Assembly: GCF_014397785.1 (NCBI RefSeq)
Contig: NZ_VZQQ01000012.1
Coordinates: forward strand, 62,001-126,000
Origin: Paraburkholderia podalyriae
GTDB lineage: Bacteria > Pseudomonadota > Gammaproteobacteria > Burkholderiales > Burkholderiaceae
Length of the DNA: 64,000 nt
Direction: 5' to 3'
The notes under the pieces are model-generated. The model did not search any database and was not told the origin of the DNA. It saw only the letters and a program-made list of their open reading frames with translations. Positions 17,401 to 25,840 of the stretch are shown piece after piece. A program made the position numbers and the translations under genes. Position 1 is the first letter of the stretch, and each line of letters opens with the position of its first letter.

Positions 17401-17727
17401 ATGAAGGGAGGGGTTTGGCCAACTGTGCGCTTGAGCATGATTGCACTGGCGGTAGCCGGTACGCTCGCAGGCACACTGGGCCCGACGCTCGCCCATGCGC
17501 AGCCGTCCCCGGACCGAGCGGCGAGCGAGCATGCGTCCCGCTCCGCCAATAGCAGAGCCAGCCGCCACAATGCGAGCATCGATCGCCCTGCCTCTGATGT
17601 AATGCTGCGTACCGCGGTTCCTCCCGATCTCGATCAACGTCGCCGCGACGGGCATATGACGCCCGAAGAGCGTCGGCTGTTGCGGCAACATATCGAAGAC
17701 GCCGTGCGCGAGTTGTACAAGCGTTAA
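17401..17727 (+). CDS. small secreted/periplasmic hypothetical protein (108 aa)
   Basis: Start at the ATG of MKGGVWPTV, preceded by a gaaggga ribosome site. Residues 1 to about 32 form a Sec signal peptide with a hydrophobic core (MIALAVAGTLAGTLG) and a likely cleavage site at AHA. The mature part is serine/arginine/alanine rich, low complexity, then ends in a compact charged helix (MTPEERRLLRQHIEDAVRELY), a motif I associate with small periplasmic proteins of Burkholderiaceae. Divergent from ompR across the GGTTACA repeats, so OmpR control is plausible. Function unknown. Confidence 0.7.
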   Translation: MKGGVWPTVRLSMIALAVAGTLAGTLGPTLAHAQPSPDRAASEHASRSANSRASRHNASIDRPASDVMLRTAVPPDLDQRRRDGHMTPEERRLLRQHIEDAVRELYKR

Positions 17728-18147
17728 TCTCAGCGCGCATTGCCGCGCGAAAATTTCTATTGCGTCTTTAGCGTCAACTTGCACGCTGCCGCATTTTCGT
17801 TCGATCGAGATCTGGGACACCGCGTCGCGCTCCGATCAATATCTCCGTGACGGCTGTGCTCACACGCGATCGCGCTCGTCAATCCCGCGCAGTTCGTCAG
17901 GGCCTTACGATTCGCGACGCCGGTGTCCTCGCGCGAGCGCAATCCGGCGCTCGCACCTATTCTCGACGTCGAAAACGACATCGTGAAGGCAGCCGATCTT
18001 CGGCGGCCTGTGCAAGGGCAGTCTCAACTAAAGACCGTGTTTCCAGGCGGCGCGTTCGGCTGCTCGATCAAAAACGGCGATGCAGGTGCTGGCCGCTTCG
18101 GACGTCGTGAAGGTAACGGCCGCCGGACGCGCGGTCCGACTGTCAGG
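17728..18147. other. intergenic region, 420 bp, no clear gene
   Basis: This lies between the small secreted-protein gene and a convergent squalene/phytoene-synthase-fold gene. Plus frame 1 is open from about 17851 with a partly protein-like stretch (LAPILDVENDIVKAADL; FPGGAFGCSIKN), but it has no good start and runs on into the antisense of the next gene. It could be a decayed gene or chance. No terminator hairpin with a T run is obvious. Confidence 0.35.
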
Positions 18148-18984
18148 CTACTTCGCGCGCCACGTGATCCACAACTTGCGGATCGGCGTCAACGCGATGC
18201 GTTGGTGCAGCACGTGATAACCGTCGCGCTCGATTTCATCGAGCAACGCCAACGCGAGCGCCGCGAGAGCGAGCAGCGTGCGCTGGACGCGCCGAGCGTC
18301 GGCGGGCACCGCGGCGAGCGCGGTTTGCACCGCATCGCGCGCGCGCTGCGTTTCGAAGCGCATCAATTCGGTGAATGCGTCGGTGTATTTGCGGTTGATC
18401 AGATCGGCGGCGGTCACGTTGTAGCGCTGCATCTCGTCGATCGGAACATAGATACGGCCGTGACGCGCATCGTTGCCGGTCTCGGCGACCAACTGCGCGA
18501 GCATCAGCGCCTCGCCGAGCGGCGCGGCCCACTCCGACGCTTGCGCGGTATCGCTGGCCGATCCCGTTGCCGCGGCGCGTGACACGAGCGACGCAAAATT
18601 GCCGCCGACGCCACGCACATAGCGCCGCAGGTTCGGATAGTCGAGATAGCGTGCCTGGTCGAGATCCATCTCGAAGCCCGCGAGCAGCTCCTGCAGAGCC
18701 GGATGTTCGGCCCGCGCGTCGGGCAGATAGGCCGCCAGCGCCTTGGACACCGGATGCGACGGCGAGCCCGCGGCGAGCGCGGCGATTTCTTTCTGCCACC
18801 ACGCAAGCTTCGTGCGGCCGAGCGCGGGATCGCTCGTTTCCTTGACCGTTTCCTCGAACTCGCGACGCAATGCGAAGAGCGCTGTCAACAGCGGCTGACT
18901 GGCTGCGCGCGCCTGGCGAAGCGCATAGTAGGCGCTCGATCCTTCGGGCGCCGCTTTCTGCTGGCAATAGTCGTCGAAATTCAC
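18148..18984 (-). CDS. squalene/phytoene synthase-fold protein (HpnD-like, atypical aspartate motifs)
   Basis: A 278-residue all-helical protein related to squalene/phytoene synthases and usually annotated in Burkholderia as presqualene diphosphate synthase HpnD. However, where active enzymes have the first aspartate-rich motif (DDxxD in an AFCRxVDD context), this one reads FALRREFEETVKE, and where they have the second (NILRDVxED) it reads AQLVAETGNDARHGR. The pattern (basic and glutamate residues, TKLAWWQKEI, RIYVPIDEMQRYNV) recalls the eukaryotic complex I assembly factor NDUFAF6, a non-catalytic relative. No hopanoid genes lie nearby. I therefore trust the fold but not the enzymatic name. 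Start ATG at 18984. Confidence 0.8.
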   Translation of the reverse strand: MNFDDYCQQKAAPEGSSAYYALRQARAASQPLLTALFALRREFEETVKETSDPALGRTKLAWWQKEIAALAAGSPSHPVSKALAAYLPDARAEHPALQELLAGFEMDLDQARYLDYPNLRRYVRGVGGNFASLVSRAAATGSASDTAQASEWAAPLGEALMLAQLVAETGNDARHGRIYVPIDEMQRYNVTAADLINRKYTDAFTELMRFETQRARDAVQTALAAVPADARRVQRTLLALAALALALLDEIERDGYHVLHQRIALTPIRKLWITWRAK

Positions 18985-19099
18985 GGGATGAGATGGTGGG
19001 GAAGGGCTGGCGAGAAGGGCGCCGGCGTCCGTCGCGGCGCCTTTCTCGACGAGCCGAAAATTGTAGCATCGGCACCGCGCGCGCAGATACCGCCGGGTG

Positions 19100-19128
19100 C
19101 AGACAAGCGCGAATCAATCGGTTAGAAT
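19100..19128 (+). promoter_or_regulatory. possible promoter of tRNA-Leu
   Basis: A TAGAAT -10 element (19123-19128) with a weak CAGACA -35 17 bp upstream. It would leave about 90 nt of leader before the tRNA. Weak call. Confidence 0.25.
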
Positions 19129-19223
19129 CTCGCGCTTACGCTTTCGGGCACGTGTGTTTAGCGCGCCCGGGAGTGCACAGGACAATCGACAATCGGGCGC
19201 GACGCATCGCGGCGTACCCGGCT

Positions 19224-19310
19224 GCGAGGGTGGCGAAATTGGTAGACGCACCAGGTTTAGGTCCTGACGCCCGCAAGGGTGTAGGGGTTCGAGTCCCCTC
19301 CCTCGCACCA
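19224..19310 (+). tRNA. tRNA-Leu(UAG)
   Basis: An 87-nt class II tRNA. The acceptor arms GCGAGGG and CCCTCGC pair, followed by A and encoded CCA. The anticodon loop TTTAGGT has TAG at 19258-19260, reading CUA and other CUN leucine codons. A long variable arm (acgcccgcaagggtgt) and a T arm with GGTTCGAGTCC are present. A strong terminator follows. Confidence 0.97.
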
Positions 19311-19327
19311 CTTATCGGTAGTCAAGA

Positions 19328-19366
19328 AAAACCCCGTCAAGTCTTTGGGCCGACGGGGTTTTTTCT
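19328..19366 (+). terminator. rho-independent terminator after tRNA-Leu
   Basis: An 11-bp stem (aaaaccccgtc at 19328-19338 with gacggggtttt at 19352-19362) followed by a T tract. Confidence 0.85.
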
Positions 19367-19429
19367 TTGTTGCGCGGATTCTGGAAGGCCGCTGTGTTGC
19401 TCCGCGGCTTTTCGTTGCGAACGCGCGAC

Positions 19430-19717
19430 TCACGCGCCCGGCGTTCCCGGCGCTTCGTGCGAGCCCGGCAATTCCGCCTGCGCGGCGCCTTGGAGGAAAC
19501 GGCGCGTCGACTCGAATGCCTGCAGCATCTGGTCCGGCCACGGTGTTTGCAGCATCACCGCCTGATGATTTTCAAATGCCGACGACAGCAGTTTCGCCAG
19601 CTCCGGCGAACGAAGATGACGCAGCACGACGCTGACCGCGATCGCGGTCGCCTGGCTCGCGCCGGCGGTCTGGAGTTCCGACGCGGTGAGTGCCGCGATC
19701 TGTTTGTTGATGTCCAC
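19430..19717 (-). CDS. conserved hypothetical protein (95 aa)
   Basis: Begins with GTG (MDINKQIAALTASELQ) and encodes a small, mostly helical, soluble protein. The middle reads VVLRHLRSPELAKLLSSAF and the tail is acidic/proline rich. I do not recognise a family name. No signal peptide or membrane segment. It is on the same strand as and downstream of the MarR regulator, 124 bp away, with no clear terminator between. Codon use and composition look genuine, but the start is uncertain. Confidence 0.55.
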   Translation of the reverse strand: MDINKQIAALTASELQTAGASQATAIAVSVVLRHLRSPELAKLLSSAFENHQAVMLQTPWPDQMLQAFESTRRFLQGAAQAELPGSHEAPGTPGA

Positions 19718-19841
19718 TGAATCGTCCGTGAATGAGAGGGTGAAGGAGCGGGTGAGCGGCGCGTTGGCCGATGTTCAATTTTGCCACGCGCCGCCCAATC
19801 ACGAACAACGGCGCTTTTAGACCCGGCCGGTTCGCCGCGCG

Positions 19842-20294
19842 TCATCGCTCGCGCGCGTTCATCGTGCTGATCACCTTGTCGAGCGCCGCGCCGAACGCGG
19901 CCCTTTCTGCTTCGTCGAGACAGTCGAACATATCGCCGTTCCACTTGCGCGCGATCGGCATCACCTTGCGATACAGCGCGCGGCCTTCCTGCGTCAGCGA
20001 GACCAGCACGACGCGGCCGTCCGCGGCGCTCGCCTCGCGCTGTACGAGCCCCTGCCTGATCAGCGCTTCGGCTGCGCGACTCGCCTGGCTTTTGTCGAGA
20101 TTGGCATGGCGTGCCAGCTCCATGATCGAGAACGGTCCGAACGATCCCACCGACGCGATCACCCGCGCTTCAGGCAGCGTCACGTCGAGCTTCGCCGCGT
20201 AGCGCGCGCTGATGCGGCGCTCGGCCAGTTTGTTCAGCACATGCAGACGGTACGTGAGGAACTGCTCGAGCCCGGTTTTGGCGGAGTCCTTCAT
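19842..20294 (-). CDS. MarR-family transcriptional regulator
   Basis: A 150-residue dimeric winged-helix repressor. The DNA-binding core is recognisable: SIMELARHANLDKSQASRAAEALIRQGLVQRE, split as helix-turn-helix then recognition helix, followed by the wing ADGRVVLVSLTQEGR. I start at ATG 20294 (MKDSAKTG) because a ggggtg ribosome site sits at good spacing; a GTG two codons upstream is alternative. It lies 63 bp downstream of a glycerate kinase gene on the same strand. Target and ligand are unknown; regulation of the kinase or of itself is possible. Confidence 0.88.
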   Translation of the reverse strand: MKDSAKTGLEQFLTYRLHVLNKLAERRISARYAAKLDVTLPEARVIASVGSFGPFSIMELARHANLDKSQASRAAEALIRQGLVQREASAADGRVVLVSLTQEGRALYRKVMPIARKWNGDMFDCLDEAERAAFGAALDKVISTMNARER

Positions 20295-20357
20295 GGTCAC
20301 CCCGTGATGAGTGGAACGGTCGTGGCGCTGTGACTGTTGCCGCAGCCGTTTAGCGGG

Positions 20358-21503
20358 TCAACGCACGCCGTATTTCAAGCGCGTCAGCTGCTCGGCCTCG
20401 TTGGCGAGCAGGCGCGCCGCGTCGCGAATCGCGACGTCGAGCGTGATCGGCCCCGGCGCCGGCGAAAAGCAGCCGCTGAAGTATTCGGCGAGACGCGGTA
20501 GCGCGGCGGGGTCGACCGCACCGGACAACAGCGTGGCGGCTACGCCCGCCGCCCGCGCATGCGCGCACGCGATGAATGGCGCCTTGCCATGCAACGTCTG
20601 CACATCGGAGCGGCCTTCGCCGGTGATTAGCCAGTCGGCGCCGGCGAGCGCGGCGTCGAGGCCGATTTGCCGCGCGACCGTTTCCGCACCCGGTTCGAAC
20701 TGCGCGCCGAGCATGTGCAACGCGAAGCCGAGACCACCTGCCGCGCCGGCTCCCGGCAGGTCGCGCGCGGTCTGGCCGAGCGCGGCTTCGAGCAGATCGG
20801 CGAAGCGCGCGAGCGCCGCGTCGATCGGCGCGACCTGATCAGGCTTCACGCCTTTTTGCGGACCGAAAATCGCGGTCGCGCCGTGCTCGCCGATCAGCGG
20901 ATTGTCGACGTCCGACATGCCGACGAACTGCGCGTCGGCAAGCCGCGCGTCGAGCAGCGACGCATCGACCCGCGCCACGCGCGCAAGCTGCTCGGGCGTG
21001 CCTTCGAGCGCGTTGCCTTGTGCGTCGAACAGTTGCAGGCCGAGGCCGGTCAGCAGGCCCGCGCCGCCGTCGTTCGTGCTGCTGCCGCCCAGCGCGACGA
21101 AAAAGCGCCGCACGCCTGCGTCGAGCAGCGCGCGAATCGCCTCGCCCATCCCGCGCGTGCTGCGCGCCTCGACCGGCACGCCCATGCCGACCGGGTCCGT
21201 GATGCCTACGATCTCCGCCGTTTCGATGATCGCGCTACCGTCCGCGAGCAGGCCCGCCAGCGCTTCGCGCGTCGGACCGGCCGCGCCGCGCACGCTAAGC
21301 GTGCGGCGCTCGCCGCCGCTCGTGAGCATGGCGTCGAGCGTGCCTTCGCCGCCGTCGGCCATCGGACAGATGCGCACGCTGGCGTCGGGGCGTGCGCGCT
21401 GGATGCCGGACGCGATCGCCTGCGCGACCTGTTCCGCGCTGAGCGAGCCTTTGAATGAATCGGGAGCGATGACGACGATAGGCGAGGGCGACGAATTCGG
21501 CAT
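20358..21503 (-). CDS. glycerate kinase (GlxK/GarK family)
   Basis: A 381-residue kinase that phosphorylates D-glycerate, linking glyoxylate, tartronate or serine catabolism to glycolysis. Family motifs include VIAPDSFKGSLSAEQVAQAI at the N-terminus, PMADGGEGTLDAML, GGSSTNDGGAGLLTGLG and the ATP-site region TGEGRSDVQTLHGKAP. The start MPNSSPSPIVV at 21503 gives the usual length; the frame continues upstream without conserved sequence. Followed by a marR gene. Whether it makes 2- or 3-phosphoglycerate cannot be told here. Confidence 0.92.
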   Translation of the reverse strand: MPNSSPSPIVVIAPDSFKGSLSAEQVAQAIASGIQRARPDASVRICPMADGGEGTLDAMLTSGGERRTLSVRGAAGPTREALAGLLADGSAIIETAEIVGITDPVGMGVPVEARSTRGMGEAIRALLDAGVRRFFVALGGSSTNDGGAGLLTGLGLQLFDAQGNALEGTPEQLARVARVDASLLDARLADAQFVGMSDVDNPLIGEHGATAIFGPQKGVKPDQVAPIDAALARFADLLEAALGQTARDLPGAGAAGGLGFALHMLGAQFEPGAETVARQIGLDAALAGADWLITGEGRSDVQTLHGKAPFIACAHARAAGVAATLLSGAVDPAALPRLAEYFSGCFSPAPGPITLDVAIRDAARLLANEAEQLTRLKYGVR

Positions 21504-22035
21504 GGTGTCTCTGAGAGGTTTGAGTCGTTGTAAGCGGTTGCTGGAGCGGATGAAGCGAATGGCTGTGCGGACCGGCCCGACCGAGTGCGTTAGCTTATCA
21601 GCATGGGGACGCCGGCTGAATATGCCGAACGGCATAGGCGGAATCGCCGCCGCGACGCGTCGGCCGCGGGCCCATGCGAGCGTTTGCACGGACCTCGCGG
21701 CGCATAACGACAAAGCGCCGCAGGCAAGCGCGGTGCGAACCGGATAGCGATGCCAGCGGCAGACCGCGCTGCCTGCGTCAAAACTAACCGAAAATGGCCC
21801 TCAAAACGCGTGGAATGCCGGTAAAACTCGATGCAATTACCGAATCCCGGCTAGGCGCGCAAATAGTTTGCTAAAATATTTGGCTCTTTGGACTCAACCG
21901 TGCTGCCGGCGGCCTGCAAGCCCGCGGCGCAGGTGCGTGATCGATGCAATCGGCGCAAATGATGCGAAGCGACATTGACGGGCAGCACGGAGAAGATAAC
22001 TGATTCGCTCGAATAATTTTAGGACGATTGAAGCC
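21504..22035. other. intergenic region, 532 bp, between glycerate kinase and tig
   Basis: Divergent promoter region. The half next to glycerate kinase is GC-rich without recognisable signals. From about 21780 it becomes AT-richer and holds the extended -10 at 21869-21877. No convincing small gene or RNA is seen. Confidence 0.5.
21869..21877 (+). promoter_or_regulatory. extended -10 promoter element upstream of tig
   Basis: TGCTAAAAT (TGn followed by TAAAAT) in an AT-rich patch about 160 bp before the trigger-factor start. No good -35 is visible, which is compatible with extended -10 promoters. Confidence 0.4.
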
Positions 22036-23382
22036 ATGGCTAACGTTGTTGAAAACCTCGGCAAGCTCGAACGCCGCGTGACGATTTCCCTGCCGAAGGA
22101 TGCCGTGCAGAAGGAAGTGGATTCGCGTATCCGTCAACTCGCGAAGAACGTGCGCATGCCGGGTTTTCGCCCCGGCAAGGTGCCGCTCAAGATGGTGACG
22201 CAACAGTATTCGGGCCAGGTGGAAGCCGAAGTGCTGAGCGACAAGGTCGGCAAGGAATTTTTCGACATCAGCCGCACCGAGAACCTGCGTGTCGCGGGTC
22301 AGCCGAGCTTCGCGCCGAAGGCCGACGCCGCTGAAGGCAGCTACGCGTTCGACGCGACTTTCGAGGTGTACCCGGAAGTGAAACTGGGCGACGTCGCCAC
22401 GGCTGAAATCGAGCGCACCACGACCAGCATCAGCGAAGCGGAAATCGACCGCACGCTGGACATCCTGCGCAAGCAGCGCGTGCACTTCCACGCTCGCGGC
22501 GAAGCCGGCGAGCACGGCGACGGCGGCACGGACACGGCGGCGAAAGACGGCGATCGCGTGACGGTCGACTTCGCCGGCAAGCTCGACGGTGAAGCATTCC
22601 AAGGCGGTAGCGCCGAGGACTTCGGCTTCGTCCTCGGCGAAGGCCGCATGCTGCCGGAATTCGAAAAGGCGGCGCTCGGCCTGAAGGTCGGCGAAGCGAA
22701 GGAATTCGACCTGAAGTTCCCGGACGACTACCACGGCAAGGAAGTGGCGGGCAAGACGGCGCAGTTCACGATCACGATGAAGAAGATCGAATGGCCGCAC
22801 CTGCCGGAAGTCGACGGTGAATTCGCGAAGTCGCTCGGCATCGAAGACGGCGATCTGACCAAGATGCGCGCCGAAATCAAGGACAACCTCGAGCGTGAAG
22901 CGAAGCGCCGCACGCAAGCGATCGTCAAGAACCAGGTGATGGACGCACTGCTGAAGATCTCGGAACTCGACGTGCCGAACGCGCTGATCGAACAGGATCA
23001 GGAACGCCTCGTCGCGATGGCCCGCCAGGATCTGGAGCAGCGCGGCGTGCCGAACGCGAAGGACGCGCCGATCCCGGCCGCGATGTTCAAGGAGCAGGCC
23101 GAACGCCGCGTCAAGCTGGGCCTCGTGCTGGCCGAGCTCGTGAAGGCGAACGAACTGCAGGCGAAGCCGGAGCAGATCCGTGCCGAAGTCGACGAATTCG
23201 CGAAAAGCTATGAAGACCCGAAGGAAGTCGTCCGCTGGTATTATTCGAACCAGCAACGTCTTGCTGAAATGGAAGCGTATGTCGTTGAAGCCAACGTCGT
23301 CGACTTCGTCCTCAGCAAGGCCAAGGTGACGGACAAGGAAGTGAGCTTCGAAGAGCTGGCGAGCGCAACGGCGCAAGGGTAA
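22036..23382 (+). CDS. tig: trigger factor, ribosome-bound chaperone and prolyl isomerase
   Basis: A 448-residue chaperone that binds nascent chains at the ribosome exit. The N-terminal ribosome-docking domain has the signature MPGFRPGKVP; the central FKBP-type PPIase domain runs from about 165 to 250 (GDRVTVDFAGKLDGEAF; GRMLPEFEKAALGLKVGE); the C-terminal helical chaperone arm follows. There is a small glycine/aspartate-rich insertion (EHGDGGTDTAAKDG) just before the FKBP domain. First gene of the tig-clpP-clpX-lon proteostasis block. A large terminator hairpin follows, so clpP can be independently transcribed. Confidence 0.98.
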   Translation: MANVVENLGKLERRVTISLPKDAVQKEVDSRIRQLAKNVRMPGFRPGKVPLKMVTQQYSGQVEAEVLSDKVGKEFFDISRTENLRVAGQPSFAPKADAAEGSYAFDATFEVYPEVKLGDVATAEIERTTTSISEAEIDRTLDILRKQRVHFHARGEAGEHGDGGTDTAAKDGDRVTVDFAGKLDGEAFQGGSAEDFGFVLGEGRMLPEFEKAALGLKVGEAKEFDLKFPDDYHGKEVAGKTAQFTITMKKIEWPHLPEVDGEFAKSLGIEDGDLTKMRAEIKDNLEREAKRRTQAIVKNQVMDALLKISELDVPNALIEQDQERLVAMARQDLEQRGVPNAKDAPIPAAMFKEQAERRVKLGLVLAELVKANELQAKPEQIRAEVDEFAKSYEDPKEVVRWYYSNQQRLAEMEAYVVEANVVDFVLSKAKVTDKEVSFEELASATAQG

Positions 23383-23392
23383 GCGCCGCTGC

Positions 23393-23440
23393 AACGGCGT
23401 GCCGGCTGTCGGAGCGACCGACGGCCCGCACGCCGTTTTT
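23393..23440 (+). terminator. terminator after tig
   Basis: A long GC-rich hairpin (aacggcgtgc at 23393-23402 with gcacgccgtt at 23428-23437, plus an inner stem) ending in a run of five Ts. Confidence 0.8.
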
Positions 23441-23542
23441 ATGTGCCGCGTAAAGGTGCGTCGTAGCGGGTCCGGTCGTGCGGCGCACACATAAGACGGG
23501 ACTTGAATACGGGCTCATCGCACCAACCTGTGTCGAGCAGCT

Positions 23543-23557
23543 AATATTCGGAATATT
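23543..23557. repeat. 15-bp perfect palindrome in the clpP leader
   Basis: aatattc-g-gaatatt, an AT-rich island in a GC-rich region, 20 bp upstream of the clpP start codon and just 5' of its aagga ribosome site. Could be an operator or a weak mRNA hairpin. Confidence 0.45.
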
Positions 23558-23577
23558 TCCAGACAAGGATCCATTGC

Positions 23578-24231
23578 ATGACCTTTCGCGCCCAAATGCT
23601 GGACACGTTGACCTCCCAGTCGTCCCGGGATCTCGAAGCGCAGGCACTCGGTCTGGTGCCGATCGTCGTGGAAACGAGCGGCCGGGGCGAGCGTTCGTAT
23701 GATATTTATTCGCGGCTGCTGAAGGAACGCATCGTGTTCCTCGTAGGCGAAGTGAACGACCAGACGGCCAATCTGGTGGTTGCGCAGATGCTGTTTCTCG
23801 AAAGCGAGAATCCGGACAAGGACATCTACTTCTATATCAACAGCCCGGGCGGCTCCGTGTCGGCGGGTATGGCGATTTACGATACGATGCAGTTCGTCAA
23901 GCCGGATGTCTCGACGCTGTGCATGGGGCTCGCGGCGAGCATGGGCGCGTTCCTGCTCGCGGCCGGCGCGAAGGGCAAGCGTTTCGCGCTGCCGAATTCG
24001 CGTGTGATGATTCACCAGCCACTGGGCGGCGCGCGCGGTCAGGCATCGGACATTGAAATCCAGGCGCGTGAAATCCTTTACCTGAAGGACCGGCTGAATC
24101 ATCTGCTCGCGCACCACACCGGTCAGCCCGTCGAGCGTATTGCGCGCGACACCGACCGCGACAATTTCATGTCCGGCGATGACGCGCAGGCGTACGGTCT
24201 CGTCGACCAGGTGGCGCACAAGCGCCCCTGA
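23578..24231 (+). CDS. clpP: ATP-dependent Clp protease proteolytic subunit
   Basis: A 217-residue serine protease subunit that forms a tetradecameric barrel with ClpX or ClpA. The catalytic serine is in CMGLAASMGAFLL and the catalytic histidine in MIHQPLGGARGQASD; the third member is the aspartate in the ARDTDRDNF region. The N-terminal segment LVPIVVETSGRGERSYDIYSR is the typical processing and axial-loop region. An aagga ribosome site precedes the ATG. Encoded immediately before clpX. Confidence 0.98.
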   Translation: MTFRAQMLDTLTSQSSRDLEAQALGLVPIVVETSGRGERSYDIYSRLLKERIVFLVGEVNDQTANLVVAQMLFLESENPDKDIYFYINSPGGSVSAGMAIYDTMQFVKPDVSTLCMGLAASMGAFLLAAGAKGKRFALPNSRVMIHQPLGGARGQASDIEIQAREILYLKDRLNHLLAHHTGQPVERIARDTDRDNFMSGDDAQAYGLVDQVAHKRP

Positions 24232-24430
24232 TCTGGTACGGTTTTGCCCCGCAAGGTCGTCCCGATTGCGTCAAAAGCGTCATCGGGTCGGTTGTGAATG
24301 TTCAGCTTCCTTCCGTCCGGGCGTCTGCGGCAAGCGCCGTTATCATGCTTACTAGCTCTGCCGCGCCCAAACTGCGTGGCGGGGGCAAACGGCGTATTAT
24401 GTAATCCGGTGTCCGGAGGCTCACACATCT

Positions 24431-25702
24431 ATGGCGGACAAGAAAGGTTCTAACAGCGAAAAGCTGTTGTATTGCTCGTTTTGCGGAAAGAGCCAGCATG
24501 AGGTCAAGAAACTGATTGCTGGCCCGTCGGTATTCATCTGCGATGAATGTATCGACCTATGCAACGAAATCATCCGCGACGAGGCTGCAGGCGCAGGCAT
24601 CGAGGCGGGCTTGTCCAAGTCCGATCTGCCGACTCCGCTGGAAATCCGCGAAATTCTCGACCAGTACGTGATCGGTCAGGAACGCGCAAAGAAGATCCTC
24701 GCGGTCGCGGTCTACAACCACTACAAGCGCCTCAAGCACCTCGACAAGAAGGACGAAATCGAGCTGTCAAAGAGCAACATCCTGCTGATCGGCCCGACTG
24801 GCTCCGGCAAGACGCTGCTCGCGCAGACGCTTGCCCGCCTTCTGAACGTGCCGTTCGTGATCGCCGACGCGACCACGCTGACGGAAGCCGGCTATGTCGG
24901 CGAAGACGTCGAGAACATCATTCAGAAGCTGCTGCAGAATTGTAATTACGAGGTGGACAAGGCCCAACGCGGCATTGTCTATATCGACGAAATCGACAAG
25001 ATCAGCCGCAAGTCCGACAACCCGTCCATCACGCGCGACGTGTCGGGCGAGGGCGTGCAGCAGGCTCTGCTGAAGCTGGTCGAAGGCACGATGGCGTCGG
25101 TGCCGCCGCAAGGTGGCCGTAAGCATCCGAACCAGGACTTCATCCAGGTCGATACGACCAACATCCTGTTCATCTGCGGCGGCGCGTTCGACGGCCTCGA
25201 GAAGGTCATCGTCGATCGTACCGAGAAGACGGGTATCGGTTTCGGCGCGAGCGTGAAGAGCAAGCAGGACCGCGATGCCGGCGAAGTGCTGCGCGAGGTG
25301 GAACCGGAAGATCTGATCAAATTCGGCCTGATTCCGGAGTTGATCGGCCGCCTGCCGGTGGTCGCCACGCTCGGCAAGCTCGATGAGGCGGCGCTGATGA
25401 AGATTCTCGTCGAACCGAAGAATGCGCTGGTCAAGCAGTATCACAAGCTCTTCAGCATGGAGCGCGTCGAGCTCGAAATCCGTCCGGGCGCCTTGCAGGC
25501 CGTGGCGCGCAAGGCGATCCGCCGCAAGACGGGTGCGCGGGGCTTGCGTTCGATTCTGGAACAGGCGTTGCTCGACGTGATGTACGACCTGCCGCAAATG
25601 AAAGGTGTCAGCAAGGTCATCATCGACGACAACGTTATCGACGGCGACGGCAAACCGCTGCTGATCTACGAAGACGCGCCGAAGGTCGCGGGTTCGAACT
25701 GA
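24431..25702 (+). CDS. clpX: ATP-dependent Clp protease ATP-binding subunit ClpX
   Basis: A 423-residue AAA+ unfoldase that feeds substrates to ClpP. The N-terminal C4 zinc-binding domain is present (YCSFCGKS and FICDECIDLC). The Walker A is IGPTGSGKTLLAQ, Walker B IVYIDEIDKIS, and sensor and arginine-finger regions are conserved (GLIPELIGRLPV). Length is usual. Follows clpP by about 200 bp and is followed by a terminator. Confidence 0.98.
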   Translation: MADKKGSNSEKLLYCSFCGKSQHEVKKLIAGPSVFICDECIDLCNEIIRDEAAGAGIEAGLSKSDLPTPLEIREILDQYVIGQERAKKILAVAVYNHYKRLKHLDKKDEIELSKSNILLIGPTGSGKTLLAQTLARLLNVPFVIADATTLTEAGYVGEDVENIIQKLLQNCNYEVDKAQRGIVYIDEIDKISRKSDNPSITRDVSGEGVQQALLKLVEGTMASVPPQGGRKHPNQDFIQVDTTNILFICGGAFDGLEKVIVDRTEKTGIGFGASVKSKQDRDAGEVLREVEPEDLIKFGLIPELIGRLPVVATLGKLDEAALMKILVEPKNALVKQYHKLFSMERVELEIRPGALQAVARKAIRRKTGARGLRSILEQALLDVMYDLPQMKGVSKVIIDDNVIDGDGKPLLIYEDAPKVAGSN

Positions 25703-25721
25703 TCGGCTTTCGAGTTCTGCA

Positions 25722-25759
25722 AAAAAGCCGTTCATGGCGACGTGAACGGCTTTTTCGTT
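25722..25759 (+). terminator. rho-independent terminator after clpX
   Basis: A 13-bp stem (aaaaagccgttca at 25722-25734 with tgaacggcttttt at 25743-25755), 8-nt loop, T run. Confidence 0.85.
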
Positions 25760-25792
25760 TATCGTGTGGTCAGGCTGGTTGTTCTCAACTAT

Positions 25793-25822
25793 GGAGTCAC
25801 TGAACCTTCGGAGTCACTGAAC
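25793..25822. repeat. 13-bp direct repeat upstream of lon
   Basis: ggagtcactgaac occurs twice, at 25793-25805 and 25810-25822, starting 17 bp apart, between the clpX terminator and the lon promoter region. Recent duplication or binding site. Confidence 0.6.
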
Positions 25823-25840
25823 TTTTCCCACACGCGGAGG

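Noticed and set aside
19224..19310. tRNA-Leu as a possible integration site of a mobile element
   Set aside because: No integrase, repeated tRNA 3' end or foreign gene lies on either side; a plain terminator follows the tRNA.
21871..23490. A 539-codon minus-strand open frame opposite tig
   Set aside because: Antisense shadow of trigger factor; no family resemblance.
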